From Rhynchospora pubera (taxonomy: Eukaryota; Streptophyta; Magnoliopsida; Poales; Cyperaceae), in the NCBI GenBank assembly GCA_028095005.1, contig CM051459.1, forward strand, positions 128,505,657-128,569,656: a stretch of 64,000 bases of DNA, given 5' to 3'. The notes beneath the pieces are model-generated. The model did not search any database. It saw only the letters and a list, made by a program, of their open reading frames with translations, and was not told where the DNA came from. Positions within the stretch are counted from its first letter, which is position 1; each line of letters starts with the position of its first letter. Position numbers and translations under genes: made by a program. Below, piece by piece: positions 62,401 to 64,000 of the stretch.

Positions 62401-64000
62401 ATTACATTGTATAATTCAATATTTTGTATAAATAACATATGAAACATATTCTAGACAGTACAAATAGTTTAAATGTGGATTATTGTGCTGATACGACTTA
62501 GAATGTATCTAAAAATGATTGAAATGCTCAAATGATACTCAGAATTGGATTATTTGCACTTTATATACATAATAAACATGTATTATCCAATCTTTTTTAA
62601 TAATTAACAAGTGAATAAAATTCTAGACAATATAAAGAGTTTAAATGTAGATTATTGGAATGAATTGACTTAAAATGAATACATAAACAATTGAAATGCA
62701 CAAATGATTCTCAAAATCGCATTGTTTGCAATTTATATGCGCAATTACCGTATATAATCCAATCTTTTTGAATAAATAATATATGAATCATATTATAGAG
62801 AGTATAAAGAGTTTAAATGTATATAATTGTGATGAAATGACTTAGAATAAATTCAGAACCAATTGAAATGCTGAAATGAAACTCTGAATCACATTATTTG
62901 CACTTTATATGCGTAATTACCATATATAACCCAATCCTTTTGAATAAAAACATTAAAATAATATTCTAAACAGTATAAAGGGTTTACATTTAGATTATTG
63001 GGATGAAATAACTTAGAATGAATCCATAAACGATAGAAATGCTCAAATTATACACAGAATTGCATTATTGGAACTTTACAGGAGTAATTACAATGTATAA
63101 TCCAATCTTTTGAAAAAATAACATATGAATCATATTCCAGTAGACAGTATAAAGAGTTTAAATGTGGATTATACAGATTAAATGACATCGAATGAATCCA
63201 GAAAGGATTGAAATGCTCAAATGATATTCAAAATTGAATTATTTGCACTTTATATGCGTAATTACCATGTATAATCCAATCTTTTTTTGAATAAATAAAA
63301 TATGAATCATATTCTAGACAGTATAAAGAGTTTAAATATGGATTCTATTGATGAAATGACATAGAATGAATCCAGAAAGGATTGAAATGCTCGAATGATA
63401 CTCTGAATTGCTTTAATTGCCCTTTATTACCATGTATAATCCAATCTTGAGTAAATAATATATGAATCATATTATAGACGGTATAAAGAGTTTAAATGCG
63501 GATTATTCTGATGAAATGACCTAGAATGAATCCAGAAACGATTGAAGTGCTCAAATGATATTCCGAATTGAATTATTTGCACTTTATATGCATAATTAAC
63601 ATGCATAATCTAATTTTTTTAATTTAATAAATAACATGCATAATCTAATTTTTTTAATTTAATAAATAACATGCATAATCTAATTTTTTTTAATTAATGA
63701 TCAGAATTGCATTATTTACACTTTGTATGCTTAAAATGTATAATAAAATATTTTTAAATAAATAAGATGTGAACTATTTTCTAGACAATATACAGAGTTT
63801 AAATGTAGATTATTGTGATGAAATAACTTAGAATGAATCCAGAAACGATTCAAATGCTCAAATGATACTCAAAATTGTATTATTTGCTCTTTATATACGT
63901 AATTACCTTGTATAATCCAATATATTTGAATAAACAATACATATATTATATTCTAGACGGTGTAAATAGTTTAAATGTATATTATTGTGACTTGCAGCAG
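53410..64000 (+). repeat. ~170-bp satellite array in 15-monomer higher-order repeats (~2.56 kb)
   Basis: The whole stretch is head-to-tail ~170-bp monomers with the blocks AATAACATATGAATCATATT, CTAGACAGTATAAAGAG, GAAATGACTTAGAATGAAT and TGCTCAAATGATACTCAGAA. A diagnostic monomer junction (GATGAAAGG) recurs at 53410, 55982, 58541 and 61104, giving units of 2,572, 2,559 and 2,563 bp. Between 55982 and 58541 I count 15 monomers by the GTAATTACC landmark. Another marker (CTAGTAGACAGT type) occurs once per unit, near 55441, 57995, 60557 and 63136. Monomers within a unit differ clearly while units are nearly identical. From about 63600 the order breaks down (three short CATGCATAATCTAATTTTTTT repeats, then diverged monomers). 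No genes. Confidence 0.95.

Noticed and set aside
53410..64000. CRISPR-like or phage-like direct repeats
   Set aside because: Head-to-tail ~170-bp monomers without unique spacers in a plant genome: this is a satellite.

Overview
This is nuclear DNA from a flowering plant, most likely a eudicot. The genes have many short AT-rich introns with GT..AG borders. The families are plant-typical: FBD-type F-box, FAR1-related, CCCH-WD40 (ZFWD) and Ulp1/plant-mobile-domain. The intergenic DNA is low-GC and full of retroelement relics and satellite. I cannot name the species. Exons below were assigned by hand from reading frame, splice borders and phase, so every gene model is a prediction.

Left part (1-14.8 kb): an F-box/LRR/FBD gene on the minus strand, whose frame is broken right at its start; a decayed, internally deleted Ty3/gypsy element; and a complete 14-exon gene for the largest subunit of RNA polymerase II (NRPB1, 1,827 aa, minus strand). 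NRPB1 is the housekeeping anchor of the window.

Middle (15.6-33.2 kb): a mosaic of exon-like pieces of unrelated genes on the plus strand (DUF4057-like, exocyst SEC3, RS-rich, S26 peptidase, acetolactate synthase small subunit, and one unrecognised spliced frame). These lie around a phase-consistent nine-exon Ulp1-protease/plant-mobile-domain gene of the kind carried by Mutator-like elements. Two direct copies of a ~300-bp repeat and a 4 x ~305-bp tandem array lie in the same stretch. Next comes an open seven-exon gene (912 aa) that joins a BED zinc finger and a coiled coil to a full FAR1-related (MULE-transposase-derived) protein.

Right part (33.7-64 kb): a short block of ~170-bp satellite (with a MITE inside it), then a tandem duplication with unit ~6.63 kb. 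Each full unit carries a ZFWD gene; one copy has a nonsense codon and the other is open throughout. A 1,745-bp solo LTR with a clear 5-bp target duplication sits in unit 2, and a truncated copy sits at the same site in partial unit 3, which dates the steps of the duplication. From 53.4 kb to the end the DNA is the same ~170-bp satellite, organised as a 15-monomer higher-order repeat of ~2.56 kb present about four times in an A-B-B-A order of subtypes. This suggests pericentromeric or centromere-edge DNA. The NRPB1, BED-FAR1 and ZFWD genes do not form a pathway; they are neighbours in a repeat-rich region.
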